From positions 1-64,000 of the forward strand of contig NZ_FUKO01000022.1 in NCBI RefSeq assembly GCF_900163815.1: a stretch of 64,000 nucleotides of DNA, given 5' to 3'. Origin of the DNA: Microbacterium esteraromaticum. GTDB lineage: Bacteria > Actinomycetota > Actinomycetes > Actinomycetales > Microbacteriaceae. Below the pieces are notes generated by a model. That model had not been told where the DNA came from, did no database searches, and saw only the letters and a program-made list of their open reading frames with translations. The position numbers and the translations under genes are program-made. Below, piece by piece: positions 32,557 through 41,655 of this stretch; position 1 is the first letter of the stretch, and each line of letters begins with the position of its first letter.

Positions 32557-33336
32557 GTGCCCGACCGCTACAGCTATCCGAACAGCCTGGTTCTGATCAA
32601 CAAGCTTGGCATCACCGACTACGACCGCTGGAAAGCCGTGGAGACGGCCGCGATCCATCAGCGCATGGTCGAACTCACCGAGCACCCGATCCCCAGCCGA
32701 TTCGACCTCCCGCACTTGCAGGCCATCCACCGGCATCTGACGCATGACCTGTATGTCTGGGGCGGCGACATCCGCGACACCGACACGCACCCTGGTGGCA
32801 CGGGCATCGCGCATTGCCGCCCGCCGTTCATCGTGCCCGAGGCCGAGCGCGTCTTCGGCGAACTCGCCGCCCGTGACCACCTCCGCGGCCTGGACGTGGA
32901 TGCGTTCTCCGACGGACTGGCATGGGTGTGGGGTGAGGTGACGGCGATCCATCCGTTCCGCGACGTGAACACGCGCAGCCAGCACATCATGTTCAACCAG
33001 CTCGCCCGCGACGCTGGATGGGCCATCGACTGGTCGCAGATTCCCGGCGACGTGTTCGCCCACGCCCGCACCCTCGCGATCGTGGAAGATCACACAGGGA
33101 TCGACGCGCTGATCCGACCGAACCTGTACCGGCTCGACGCAGGCGGGCGATCTGGGGAGGCGTTGACGGTGGAGCAGGTGCGCAGCTTCCAAGCGCGGGG
33201 TATCTCGCGGACGCCGGACGTGCTGGATCGCGAACTCGACGCGGCCCGCCGCCGTTCTCACTCGGCCCCGGAGTCGTTCGGAACGGAGACGCGCCGTCCG
33301 GAACCGCCAGCGCCCCAAGGCGGACCGTCTCTGTAA
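32557..33336 (+). CDS. fic: Fic-domain toxin (class I, VbhT-type) with altered core motif
   Basis: 259 residues from GTG 32557. Fic domain ~50-190: FDLPHLQAIHRHLTHDLYVW, GDIRDTDT, and the core HPFRDVNTRSQHIMFNQLAR. The catalytic His and acidic Asp are present. The canonical GN/GxxR part reads VNTRS, i.e. the Gly that binds the phosphate anion hole is Val. AMPylating toxins of this type target DNA gyrase/topoisomerase IV in known cases. A Pro-rich tail (~225-259) follows. It forms an antitoxin-toxin pair with vbhA and probably stabilises the island. Confidence 0.85.
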   Translation: MPDRYSYPNSLVLINKLGITDYDRWKAVETAAIHQRMVELTEHPIPSRFDLPHLQAIHRHLTHDLYVWGGDIRDTDTHPGGTGIAHCRPPFIVPEAERVFGELAARDHLRGLDVDAFSDGLAWVWGEVTAIHPFRDVNTRSQHIMFNQLARDAGWAIDWSQIPGDVFAHARTLAIVEDHTGIDALIRPNLYRLDAGGRSGEALTVEQVRSFQARGISRTPDVLDRELDAARRRSHSAPESFGTETRRPEPPAPQGGPSL

Positions 33337-33346
33337 TTCAAACAGG

Positions 33347-34351
33347 TCACGTCACAGGCTTAGCCGTGGCGCAGAGATTCCATGTGGCGATGACGGCACG
33401 GTGATCGCTGCCTTCGACGTGGAAGCTGTCCCAGTGGGTCGGGGTGGCGCCTCTCGCGAAGATGTGATCGATCGCCGTGAATGCTGGGATGGGCTTCTCT
33501 TCGGGCCAGGTGGGCCAGGGGATGGGACCTGCCGCTTCGGCGGCGCTGCGCAAACCTGACGCCAACCCTCGAAGCACCGGGTGCGCGAATGAGGCGTTGA
33601 AGTCGCCCGCGATGATGAGTCGGTCGTCCCTGGTCTGCCGTACCCACGTGGTGATGTCGTCGATACCGGAACGCCAGCCGTTCGGCTGCCACACTGGCGG
33701 GGGCGGGTGGACGGCGGCGAGCCGTACCGTGCCTGCCCCTGGCAGGGTGGCAACGGCGCTGACCTGGTCGAACTCGCTCCCGGGGATATTCTCTTCCAGC
33801 GACAGGGGGTGTGCGGAAAGGATCACGCTTCCATTAGCCGGTCCGGGGGTGACCTCGTGAGTGCGGTAGGGCAGGACGTCGGCGAGTCCGTCTTCGGTGA
33901 GCACGGCGTCAATGAGCGTCTCGTCTGCCTCGAGCAACATGACGGCATCGGGCTCAGTCGTGCGGATGAGTGCTGCTATTGCAGCAGGATCAGCACCGGC
34001 AAGCTTGGCGTTGAACGACAGCACCGTTACTCGTGCGTCGCTCTCGCAGGCCTCTCCAACGTGAACCGGGGTGAGGGCCGGGACCCCGCTGATCACCGCG
34101 CCGACGATCAACACCAACGCTGCGGCCCACACCCGAAAGATCAACGAGGTGATCGCGAGCAGGAGGAGAACGAGTGCCCCAAGGGGCACGAGCGCCTGAG
34201 CCACGGGAATCGCGGCAACACCGCGAATCTCAAGATAGGGCAGAACCGCAGCGCAGACCGAGATCACCACCGCGACAGATGTCCAGACGATCACCTGTCG
34301 CCGCGTTCTCCGCCGTGACACGCCCACGCGTTGGCTGCTCATCGTCTTCAT
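33347..34351 (-). CDS. Membrane-anchored endonuclease/exonuclease/phosphatase-family protein
   Basis: 334 residues. Three hydrophobic segments in the first ~100 residues (VIVWTSVAVVISVCAAVLPY; IPVAQALVPLGALVLLLLAI; VWAAALVLIVGAVISGV), then an EEP domain. Metal/catalytic motifs: VTVLSFNAKLAG, MLLEADE, RLIIAGDFNASF (the DFN triplet) and GSDHRAVIATW. The catalytic domain should face outside. Similar Microbacteriaceae proteins are annotated as exported phosphodiesterases; substrate unknown. Converges on fic with a 10-bp gap. Confidence 0.85.
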   Translation of the reverse strand: MKTMSSQRVGVSRRRTRRQVIVWTSVAVVISVCAAVLPYLEIRGVAAIPVAQALVPLGALVLLLLAITSLIFRVWAAALVLIVGAVISGVPALTPVHVGEACESDARVTVLSFNAKLAGADPAAIAALIRTTEPDAVMLLEADETLIDAVLTEDGLADVLPYRTHEVTPGPANGSVILSAHPLSLEENIPGSEFDQVSAVATLPGAGTVRLAAVHPPPPVWQPNGWRSGIDDITTWVRQTRDDRLIIAGDFNASFAHPVLRGLASGLRSAAEAAGPIPWPTWPEEKPIPAFTAIDHIFARGATPTHWDSFHVEGSDHRAVIATWNLCATAKPVT

Positions 34352-34463
34352 CCTGCCAGTTTGGTCTCAGCACCGACTATCAGCTTCGGTGCTCTCGCTG
34401 AACGTCGAAGGGGCGCTGAGTTTCCATCCGAGATCGCGGACCAGATAGTCCGAGTCATGCTAG

Positions 34464-37400
34464 TCACAGGCTGCGCTCCGATCCTTCCCGCCGCTGATCC
34501 GGGCCAGTCCTCGTCAGCCCGATGTTGCGGCGCGTGAGGGCTTCCTGCCGGGCCTGCAGCGCCTCGCGCTCGGCCCGTTGCTGCTCGCGTCGCTGGGCGA
34601 GCCATTCGGCGGCCTCCGCGATAGGGCGGGCGTCCAGCTCCGCGATGATGCGTCGTGCTTCGGTGGCGCGCTTCCTGGCGTGTTCGGCCTCAGTTCTGGG
34701 GTTGGGGATGCGGACCGTGCCCCGCATCTGCCGCGCCCGCTCCGCCCCGTACACCTCGACGGTGAGGTGATCCCGCTCGACGGCCTGCCGCTGGGCCGCC
34801 TGCTGCTTCGCTGTCTCCGCCTCGCTGAGTGCCTGTTCAGCCGCCCGCACCTCGGGGTGGGCGTCGGCCTGTTCCGTCGCGATCGTCTGCGCCCATTCGG
34901 TGACGGGACGCAAGAGAGATGGCGCGGTGCCCCAGGTCTGGGTGATGCGTTGCCCGATCTTCTCGACCGATTCCGCCGCGGTGTCGATGTTCCGGGCGGC
35001 GGTGCGCTTGCGCCCGAACCTCGCCGCCCTCGCCTCGTCGCGGGCGGTGTGAAGATGCGCCCGAGCCTTCACGAGTTCTTGCCCGTCCACGCGCGCCCGT
35101 GTCTCCACCTCAGCGGTGACCGTCTGACGAGTGCGTTCCGCAGTCTCCTTCGCGTGGGTCACAAGCTCGGTGTGCTCCTCGGCTTCGACATGCTGCGCCT
35201 GCTTCTGGGTCGAGAATCGCGTGGCGGCGTCCTCGAACAGCGCCGCGTCCTGCTCTGCGCGTTCGATGAGCTGCGTGAGGCGTGCCCGCTCGGTCTGCAC
35301 GAGACGAACCGGCCCATCCTCCACGAGCCCGCGCACGGCGACTGCTGCGCGTTTGGTCGCGTCGGTGAGTCCTCGGTCGGCGCGGTCCCGCTCCATCGCC
35401 GCGACGAACTGCTCCAGCGCCTGCTCCTGGCTTTCGGCGACGACGTGCAACAGGTTCTGCTCGCGGCCGCGGGTCATGCCGACGTACACGCCTGCGGCGC
35501 TGGTCGCGTCGGTCAGGATCGTGTGCGATGCCGTGACGGTCGCGCCTTGCACTCCGTAGGCGGTCGCCGCGTACGACAGGTGCGCGTGCTCGGCCACATA
35601 CTCGGCGGGCAGGCGCACGGTGCGCTGCCGCTTCCTCCCGTTCCCCGCCTCGCGCACTCTGAGCGTGCCGTCCTGCTCGACGTGTTGCACGATCCAGTTC
35701 TGCCGGTTTGCGACACCGATGCTGGTGTTGTTCTTGCGTGTCTGGATCACGTCCCCGACCCCGATGGGGAGGCCGTCGCTGCCGGTCGCGGTGCGGGTGC
35801 CGTCGACCTCACCACGCGCCACTCGTTCCTCCCGGATGCGGGCGTTGACAGTGCGGGCCTCGTCGTTGGACGTGACCGTGACGGCTTCTCCCTCCCGGCT
35901 TGGCCTGGCGATGTGCTCGCGCACGTCCTCGTTGCTGGCATGCAGGCGAACGAGGCCGAGCGCGGTGAGCTGGTCGAACACCGCGCCGGGGTTGTCACCG
36001 TCGCGCATCCGCACTGTCAGGTCGGCGTAGGCGCGGTCAGTGAAACGGTGCACCTGCGCCATGTCGAACGTGCGCCCCCGGATCTGCGCGGCCATATCGA
36101 GCACACCGCCGCGACCGACAGCCGCGAGCTGCGCCCGATCCCCGACGAGCGCGACCGTCGCGCCCGCCTCGGCGGTGACGGTCAGGAGGGCGATTGCGGT
36201 GTCCTGGTCGAGCATCCCGGCCTCGTCCACGATCACCCGCTCACCCCGCTCCAGCCGTGCGCCCTCTGCCGGACCGCGATAGGTGCGGCCCGTGTCCGGG
36301 TCGGTGTCGCCGGGTGCGAGGCGCGTCCATACGCCGTCGCTGTTCCATCGCCAGCCGTGCGCGTGCACGAGCGCCGCAACACTGGTCGCGGGCACACCGA
36401 GTTCATCGTGCGCGACCTGCGCGGCGCGCAACGTCGGCGCAACCACCCGCGACACCCGCCCGTGTCGTGCGGCGACCTCGATTGCAGCACCGAGCATCGT
36501 CGTCTTCCCGCTACCTGCTGCACCTTCTACAACCACGAGCGGATCGGTCGATGCAACCGCAGCGGCGGCGCGCCCCTGCCCGGCATCCAGGCCGTGTCTG
36601 CGCGCCACCTTGCGCACGTCCGGGTGTCCAGGGTCTTGTTGCGGGATTTGCGCGGCGATGAGGTCGCGCAGCTCCGTCTCCGCCTGCACCACACGCAAGC
36701 TGGTCAGGTGCGCCACATGCTCCGGGGCAGGTGCGCCGGTCGGGAGGATCGAGAAGCAATCCTCCATCGCCAACGCGGTGGCGATGTTCACGAACTCGCG
36801 TATCTCGGCCGGTGCGGCTTGCACGCCGTACGCGGTCATGATCCGGGTGACGTGCTCCTGCACCGAGTGGCGCGTCCACGCCGAACCGCCCGCGGCGCAC
36901 CGATTCAGCGCACGGTTCGCAACGGTCTGCACGGAGAGGTCATCCAGCGACGTCGGCATACGGCGCACGGGCCGACGCAACGTGTCCGGGTCGTAGCCGG
37001 CGTCGCGTAGTTCGCTCACCCATGCCTGTTCCTCGTGCAGGGTGATGGGCTTCTTCGCGGGCCGCTCATGCGCCCACGCTTTCGCCGCGAGCCTGGCCGA
37101 GACGACCGGCCCCATCGCCTCGCCAGGATGCGCCGCCTCCCACTCGGCCTCGAAGCGTTCCAGGTGCTTGCGTACTTGGTCGCCGCGCTTGCTCATCACG
37201 TCGTTGAACCGCTCGAGCTCGACCACCTCACCCGACACCGGATCAAGGGTCAAGCCGTGCCGATCCAGCACTCCCGCAAGTTCCGGGTGTGCGGCGATGA
37301 CGGCGGTGCCCAGGGCGCGGATCACACCCTGCTGCTTGAACAGCGCCGCGGTGTCTAACGCCCGCCACTTCCCGGCCGCCCATACGCGGGTGCCGATCTG

Positions 37401-37922
37401 GAAGTGGACATGCCGGTGCGGGTCACCCGCCCGGCTCGTGCGGTGCGACACCGCCACCGTCTGCAGCTGCGAGACAGACACGATCTCCTGCTTGCCGCGC
37501 GGCCCGACACGGGTCACGGAATGCTGGGCGAGCCAGTGCTGAACTTCGCCCACGGCATCCTGCTGCGCCCGGTCGAGAGCGCCTGAGACTTCCGGGTGGA
37601 GCGCGGCGGCGATTGAGAGCGACTTCGGGGCGTTCACGACCATCTCCGCGAACCGTGGCGACCCTAGCCGCCCCTCACCCGGTAGGCGCGGCTTGCCCAT
37701 CGACTCACCCGTGAGCGGGTTCGTCCAGTCCACCCAGGCAGAGTACGTCTCCGGGTCAAGCCCGAGCGCGGCGGCCACACTCCCGTCGCCATCAAGCGCG
37801 GTTAACCCCGCCACCGCTGCATCTGCGCCGAGATAGTAGTCATCCGCGCGAGAGCGATCGGCCTCGACATAACGGCGCGCATCGGCCCCGGTTCCCCGGA
37901 ACAGGATCACACCGCCATGCAT
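34464..37922 (-). CDS. traA: MobF-family relaxase/helicase (TraA/TrwC-like)
   Basis: 1152 residues from ATG 37922 (MHGGVILFRG); a GTG 9 bases upstream is also possible. The relaxase domain is ~1-330. The histidine triad is in AGDPHRHVHFQIGTRVWA, and N-terminal tyrosines in ADDYYLGADAA act as nicking residues. The RecD-type helicase ~440-800 has VVEGAAGSGKTTMLGAAIEV (Walker A) and RVIVDEAGMLDQDTA (Walker B); SYAATAYGVQGATVTASHTI is helicase motif V/VI. A long coiled-coil Arg/Glu/Ala-rich tail fills ~870-1152. Processes a nick site and unwinds DNA for transfer. Confidence 0.93.
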   Translation of the reverse strand: MHGGVILFRGTGADARRYVEADRSRADDYYLGADAAVAGLTALDGDGSVAAALGLDPETYSAWVDWTNPLTGESMGKPRLPGEGRLGSPRFAEMVVNAPKSLSIAAALHPEVSGALDRAQQDAVGEVQHWLAQHSVTRVGPRGKQEIVSVSQLQTVAVSHRTSRAGDPHRHVHFQIGTRVWAAGKWRALDTAALFKQQGVIRALGTAVIAAHPELAGVLDRHGLTLDPVSGEVVELERFNDVMSKRGDQVRKHLERFEAEWEAAHPGEAMGPVVSARLAAKAWAHERPAKKPITLHEEQAWVSELRDAGYDPDTLRRPVRRMPTSLDDLSVQTVANRALNRCAAGGSAWTRHSVQEHVTRIMTAYGVQAAPAEIREFVNIATALAMEDCFSILPTGAPAPEHVAHLTSLRVVQAETELRDLIAAQIPQQDPGHPDVRKVARRHGLDAGQGRAAAAVASTDPLVVVEGAAGSGKTTMLGAAIEVAARHGRVSRVVAPTLRAAQVAHDELGVPATSVAALVHAHGWRWNSDGVWTRLAPGDTDPDTGRTYRGPAEGARLERGERVIVDEAGMLDQDTAIALLTVTAEAGATVALVGDRAQLAAVGRGGVLDMAAQIRGRTFDMAQVHRFTDRAYADLTVRMRDGDNPGAVFDQLTALGLVRLHASNEDVREHIARPSREGEAVTVTSNDEARTVNARIREERVARGEVDGTRTATGSDGLPIGVGDVIQTRKNNTSIGVANRQNWIVQHVEQDGTLRVREAGNGRKRQRTVRLPAEYVAEHAHLSYAATAYGVQGATVTASHTILTDATSAAGVYVGMTRGREQNLLHVVAESQEQALEQFVAAMERDRADRGLTDATKRAAVAVRGLVEDGPVRLVQTERARLTQLIERAEQDAALFEDAATRFSTQKQAQHVEAEEHTELVTHAKETAERTRQTVTAEVETRARVDGQELVKARAHLHTARDEARAARFGRKRTAARNIDTAAESVEKIGQRITQTWGTAPSLLRPVTEWAQTIATEQADAHPEVRAAEQALSEAETAKQQAAQRQAVERDHLTVEVYGAERARQMRGTVRIPNPRTEAEHARKRATEARRIIAELDARPIAEAAEWLAQRREQQRAEREALQARQEALTRRNIGLTRTGPDQRREGSERSL

Positions 37923-38258
37923 GGGACTCACCGCCTATGATTTCTACTACGGCAACTGAACTATCTACCACGGTAGCATACGTTCATTCAGAGGAGAAGG
38001 AGCGTTTGAGTCGAAAGAGAAGATCGAAAAGGAGGTGTTCGTGTGGGGTGTGAGGCCTATCGGCATACCGGGAGAGTCGGGATTGAGTTCGGGCTGAGGT
38101 AGGCGTCCGTCGTGAAGGGGATAGTTCGGCCGACGGCTGCCCTGAAGGATTCGAGACAGTCGCCACGGCCGTTCTGTGAAACCTGGTGGGTCGATCTTTC
38201 AGCCTGGTGGGCCGACCTTTCAGGCGGTTCGCGCGCGGCCCCATGCAAGGATGGGTGC
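37923..38258. other. Intergenic region upstream of the relaxase (candidate oriT)
   Basis: About 330 bp without a convincing gene. At 37943-37952 and 37964-37973 the decamer TCTACYACGG occurs twice, 21 bp apart. The second copy is part of the palindrome CTACCACGGTAG (37965-37976). Further right, GGAGAAGGAG and AAAAGGAGG purine tracts occur near 37994-38036, and a 21-bp tandem repeat lies at 38182-38223. The placement is right for a relaxase nick site or for the relaxase operator. Confidence 0.5.
38182..38223. repeat. 21-bp tandem direct repeat
   Basis: Two abutting 21-bp units (38182-38202 and 38203-38223), both starting CCTGGTGGG and ending CTTTCAG, differ at two positions. It lies 36 bp before the methyltransferase start. 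It may be an iteron or operator. Confidence 0.7.
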
Positions 38259-39044
38259 ATGACCGTGGAGCAATCGAGAAAGCAGGACGGCAGCGCCGGG
38301 GATGCTGATTACGGCGTCATCGGCAAGACGTACAGCGACTATCGCCGTCCCGACTCGCGGATTGCGCAGGCCGTGTGGGATGCGCTCGGCGACGCGCGTA
38401 CGGTGCTCAATGTCGGCGCAGGAGCCGGGAACTACGAGCCCATTGACCGAGACGTGACAGCGGTCGAACCGTCAGCGAGCATGCGCGCTCAGCGAGCGGA
38501 CTTCCTTAGCACAGCGATTGACGCGGTAGCCGAATCGTTGCCCTTTCCAGACGACACTTTCGACGCGGCGATGACGACGTTCTCAGTCCATCAGTGGGGA
38601 GATCTCACCGCGGGGCTCGCGGAGATTCGTCGCGTCACTCGTGGTCCTGTCGTGATCCTGACCTGTGATCCTGACCTGCTCGACCGCTTTTGGCTTGCTG
38701 AGTACGCGCCGGACGTCATCTCGACGGAACGTCGCCGCTACCCCGAGATGTCCGAACTCGCGCAAGCGCTTGGTGGCACGGTCACCGTAGACCTGGTGCC
38801 GATTCCGCTCGATTGTACGGACGGGTTCAACGAGGCGTACTACGGACGTCCCGAGGAGTTGCTCGTTGCCGGGGCGCGAGCCGCATGCTCGGCCTGGAGC
38901 TTCGTCGAGCCTGCGCAGGCCGAGGAATACACGGCCGCCCTGGGTGCGGCGATCGATTCGGGCGAGTGGGACACGAAGTACGGCGCACTGCGGCAGCAGC
39001 CGACGTTCGATGGCTCACTGGTCATCGTCCGCGCGACACCATAG
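38259..39044 (+). CDS. Class I SAM-dependent methyltransferase
   Basis: 261 residues from ATG 38259. Motif I VLNVGAGAGNYEPID, then the acidic strand TAVEPSASM, FPDDTFDAAMTTFSVHQW (motif II/III) and GPVVILTCDPDLL. This is the Methyltransf_11 pattern for small-molecule substrates. No neighbouring operon partner; substrate unknown. It lies inside the mobilization section of the island, just before the vestigial end at 39.1 kb. Confidence 0.85.
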   Translation: MTVEQSRKQDGSAGDADYGVIGKTYSDYRRPDSRIAQAVWDALGDARTVLNVGAGAGNYEPIDRDVTAVEPSASMRAQRADFLSTAIDAVAESLPFPDDTFDAAMTTFSVHQWGDLTAGLAEIRRVTRGPVVILTCDPDLLDRFWLAEYAPDVISTERRRYPEMSELAQALGGTVTVDLVPIPLDCTDGFNEAYYGRPEELLVAGARAACSAWSFVEPAQAEEYTAALGAAIDSGEWDTKYGALRQQPTFDGSLVIVRATP

Positions 39045-39110
39045 GCACGACTCGGAGCCACGCCTTTGTGGGGCTCTCAGTGCGCGGGGGAGGCTCCCAG
39101 CAGAGGCTAT

Positions 39111-39270
39111 GGGGCAAACGATGGGGCACCAAGTGTGTTCGGGCGCGTATCTGGATGGATGCGATTGCCGTAAGCACCCCAGAAACCCTTGATTTCATGC
39201 GGCATTCTGGCTCCCGGGGCGGGTGCGTGTTCGCGCGAGGGCAAGAGTTCAACTCCTCCGCCGAACGGCG
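39111..39270. mobile_element. Buried right end of an int2-type element (vestigial attR)
   Basis: GGGGCA at 39111 and 39123 (12 bp apart) is followed by TTGATTTCATGCGGCA (from 39190) and a core-like GTTCAACTCC at 39247. The region aligns without gaps to the right end of the island at 59507-59665. The distances arm-to-core (136 bp) and GATTTYATGCGGC-to-core (56 bp) are identical in both. Its arms match the int2-type (GGGGCR) and not int1, and its core no longer matches tRNA-Leu. Confidence 0.7.
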
Positions 39271-39315
39271 GCTCAGGTACGAACGATATCGTCGGGGGAT
39301 GCGAAACGGGGCGGT

Positions 39316-39978
39316 GTGATTGTGAGGGGTCTTGGGCGCGGCGTAGCCGTGCTTGCGTCCGCTTTACTTGCGGCGATAACGCTTAGCGCGTGCAGCGCGC
39401 CGCCGAGTGCGGATGAGCTCGATGGTGCGGAGCGTGCACGGCCCGACGGCGGTCGCGCTTTGGCGAGCATCGAGGTGCCGCCTCTGCACGGGTGGTCTGT
39501 ACTGGCTGAACGGAGAATTGACGCATGCGGATCGCTGACGAGCGATCGCGACTGGGACGACGCACACCTAGAGGGCTACTCTTGCGCCACTGTGCGAAGG
39601 ATCGTCTACGAGCCTGCCGACGCTACCAACAGTGTTGAGCTTGACGAGATCGCTTACGCTGCTATCGCCACGATCGAGGAATCGCTTGAATCGACGGTCG
39701 ACGATCAGGAATCAGCGTGGTTTTCTGTCAGCGACAACGTTCCGAGCGCCCTTGCTCGGTTTCAGGTCGATGGTCTGGACACACGCATCGGGATGCAGGT
39801 GAGTACCGTGGACGCGGCCGACATTGACATACGCCCGCTATGGCACCGCAACAACACGATTCACGAGGACGACGGCAAGCTTGTTGACAAAATCACTACG
39901 AGCAGCGACCCTGACGACCCCGTGTTTGTTGTCACGATCACAGTCACATACTTCGAAGAGCTGCGTGACGATGACTGA
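39316..39978 (+). CDS. Lipoprotein of unknown function
   Basis: 220 residues from GTG 39316; a GTG at 39322 is equally possible. The signal peptide GRGVAVLASALLAAITL ends in lipobox LSAC. The mature part is acidic, with one cysteine pair (IDACGSL, GYSCATV) and no catalytic motif. It is the first gene right of the vestigial element end, so it is cargo of the composite island or captured chromosome. Confidence 0.75.
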   Translation: MIVRGLGRGVAVLASALLAAITLSACSAPPSADELDGAERARPDGGRALASIEVPPLHGWSVLAERRIDACGSLTSDRDWDDAHLEGYSCATVRRIVYEPADATNSVELDEIAYAAIATIEESLESTVDDQESAWFSVSDNVPSALARFQVDGLDTRIGMQVSTVDAADIDIRPLWHRNNTIHEDDGKLVDKITTSSDPDDPVFVVTITVTYFEELRDDD

Positions 39979-40138
39979 AATCACGGCGGTGCCTGATTCA
40001 TTTTTGCTCTCCGGGACTGAGTACGCGTAGCCACGTGCAATCGTCACCGAGGGGATCTGAAGCTCCGAATCACCGGCTCCGCCCAGGCCGGTCCATAGAA
40101 TCGCAGGGTATGAACGAGGCGTCAGAACTCTGCCGAGG

Positions 40139-40174
40139 ACGGGCGCCCGCAGCGTGATCGCTGCGGGCGCCCGT
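40139..40174. terminator. Strong hairpin after the first alpha/beta hydrolase
   Basis: 16-bp perfect stem (ACGGGCGCCCGCAGCG with its complement) and 4-base loop TGAT, 24 bp beyond the hydrolase stop. Probably ends transcription of the minus-strand cluster. Confidence 0.85.
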
Positions 40175-40198
40175 GCCCCTCCGATCGAGTGTCGAGCG

Positions 40199-41527
40199 TC
40201 AGTTGTCCGTGGTGAAGCTTCCCGACGCCCGCACGATCCCGCCGTTGGTGACGGTGTACGTGTAGGCGGTCCCGGGGCTGAGCCGGTCGCCGGGGTCTCC
40301 CATCTGGAACGTCTTCTGGCCGGTCCCGGTCTTGTCGACGTACCAGTAGGAGCCGCCGGGACCGTTCGCCCGCACGCGAGTGGTGCCGGTGCTGCCGGCG
40401 GGGATGGTCACGGTGATGTACGCGTACCTGCGATCGGGGTCGACCGTCGTGACCCATGTCGTGCCGGTCGTGGTGAACGAGCCCGACGCGTACTGCGTGC
40501 CTCCGTTCGTCACGGTGAACGTGTAGGTCGTACCCGGGGTGAGCAGGTCTCCCGAGTCGCCCAGCTGGAACGTCTTCGGGCCGCTGCCGGTCTTGTCCTC
40601 GTACCAGTACGTTCCTCCGGGGCCGTTCGCCATGACCCGCGTCGTGCCCGTGGTGCCCGGAGGGATCGTCACGGTGACGCTGGCGGACTGGCTCTGCACG
40701 CTGGACGAGACCGACCAGCTCTGCGACGTGCCGCCGTGCAGAGCGAGCTGCTCGCCGACGATGCCGCCGAAGAGCTCGTCGATCACGTGGTCCTTGCCGG
40801 GGATCCAGTAGTAGCTCGTGTTGAAGCCGTTGTTCGTGTAGTAGTCGACGCCCTCCTGCGCATAGCCGCGCGCGTCGTAGCCCTCGTCGGAGTGCTCCAG
40901 GTCGTCGAACTCGCCGGTGGCCCAGTGCATGAAGAAGTTCGACTTCAGGTCCTGGTTCCAGGGCTGCTGATCGGGCGTCTCTGGGGCTCCGCCGCCGCCG
41001 AAGACGATCGAGCCGCCGCCCTCGAGCATCCCGGAGTACTCGGGCAGGAAGTACTGGGTGGTGAACTGGGCGCCGCCGGAGAAGCCGGCGAGAACGATGT
41101 CGTTCGAGTCGATGTCGTACTCGGTCTTGAGATGGTCGATCAGATCGGCCATGTAGTCCGCGTTCTTCTTGCCGTTCTCCCACCAGGTGACGGTGCCGGT
41201 CGTGTCGGGGGCGAGCGCCGAGACGACGATGTAGCCCTCTGCCTTCGCCTTCGCGCGCACGCCGTCGGCGCCACCCATCACATACGGATCGTTCGGGTGG
41301 CTGAACTCCCAGGCGCCGTCTCCGTGGGTCCAGATGAACAGCCCCGAAGGCTGCGGGACGCCGGCGGCGTACACGTGGTACTGCGACTGCTGGCCGTTGC
41401 CCGCGGTGAACGAGACGTACTCCTGATCCGAGTACGGCGCTGCGGATGCCGGTGCCGCGGATGCGAACGCGGCGATCGCAATGCACAGGGCGCCGACGGC
41501 GCCAATCTTCCTGACTGGACTTTTCAT
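40199..41527 (-). CDS. Secreted alpha/beta hydrolase with two beta-sandwich repeats (hydrolase 1)
   Basis: 442 residues from ATG 41527. Sec signal peptide (VGALCIAIAAFASAAPASAA). The alpha/beta-hydrolase domain ~30-300 has the oxyanion-type GLFIWTHGDGAWEFS and nucleophile elbow VLAGFSGGAQFTTQYF. A His candidate lies in WIPGKDHVIDELFGG. Then two ~70-residue repeats, each with ANGPGGxYWYxDKTG, the next part xxKTFQxGDxGD and TYTFTVTNGG. The style resembles PHB-depolymerase/esterase families, but the substrate is unknown. Paralogue of hydrolase 2 (55379-57124) on the other flank of the cluster. Confidence 0.85.
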   Translation of the reverse strand: MKSPVRKIGAVGALCIAIAAFASAAPASAAPYSDQEYVSFTAGNGQQSQYHVYAAGVPQPSGLFIWTHGDGAWEFSHPNDPYVMGGADGVRAKAKAEGYIVVSALAPDTTGTVTWWENGKKNADYMADLIDHLKTEYDIDSNDIVLAGFSGGAQFTTQYFLPEYSGMLEGGGSIVFGGGGAPETPDQQPWNQDLKSNFFMHWATGEFDDLEHSDEGYDARGYAQEGVDYYTNNGFNTSYYWIPGKDHVIDELFGGIVGEQLALHGGTSQSWSVSSSVQSQSASVTVTIPPGTTGTTRVMANGPGGTYWYEDKTGSGPKTFQLGDSGDLLTPGTTYTFTVTNGGTQYASGSFTTTGTTWVTTVDPDRRYAYITVTIPAGSTGTTRVRANGPGGSYWYVDKTGTGQKTFQMGDPGDRLSPGTAYTYTVTNGGIVRASGSFTTDN

Positions 41528-41655
41528 CGCGTGGTCCTTCACTTCTTCGTGGAGAGGATGCAGAAGAGCTCTGGTGTCTCGTTCTGCTCCCCAACGTCCC
41601 ACAGGCCCGGATGCCGCACTACGCGCGTTCTGCGAAGAGTCCTCGCCCAGAATGC

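Noticed and set aside
34578-37010. 810-codon plus-strand open frame opposite the relaxase
   Set aside because: It is the antisense of the relaxase/helicase frame, whose motifs are unmistakable; the antisense has no domain, a His/Arg/Gly-rich composition and no ribosome-binding site.
39240-39270. Possible tRNA 3' end with T-loop TTCAACT
   Set aside because: The arms around TTCAACT do not pair as a T-stem and no cloverleaf can be drawn; the conserved distance to the arm sites marks it as a diverged att core.
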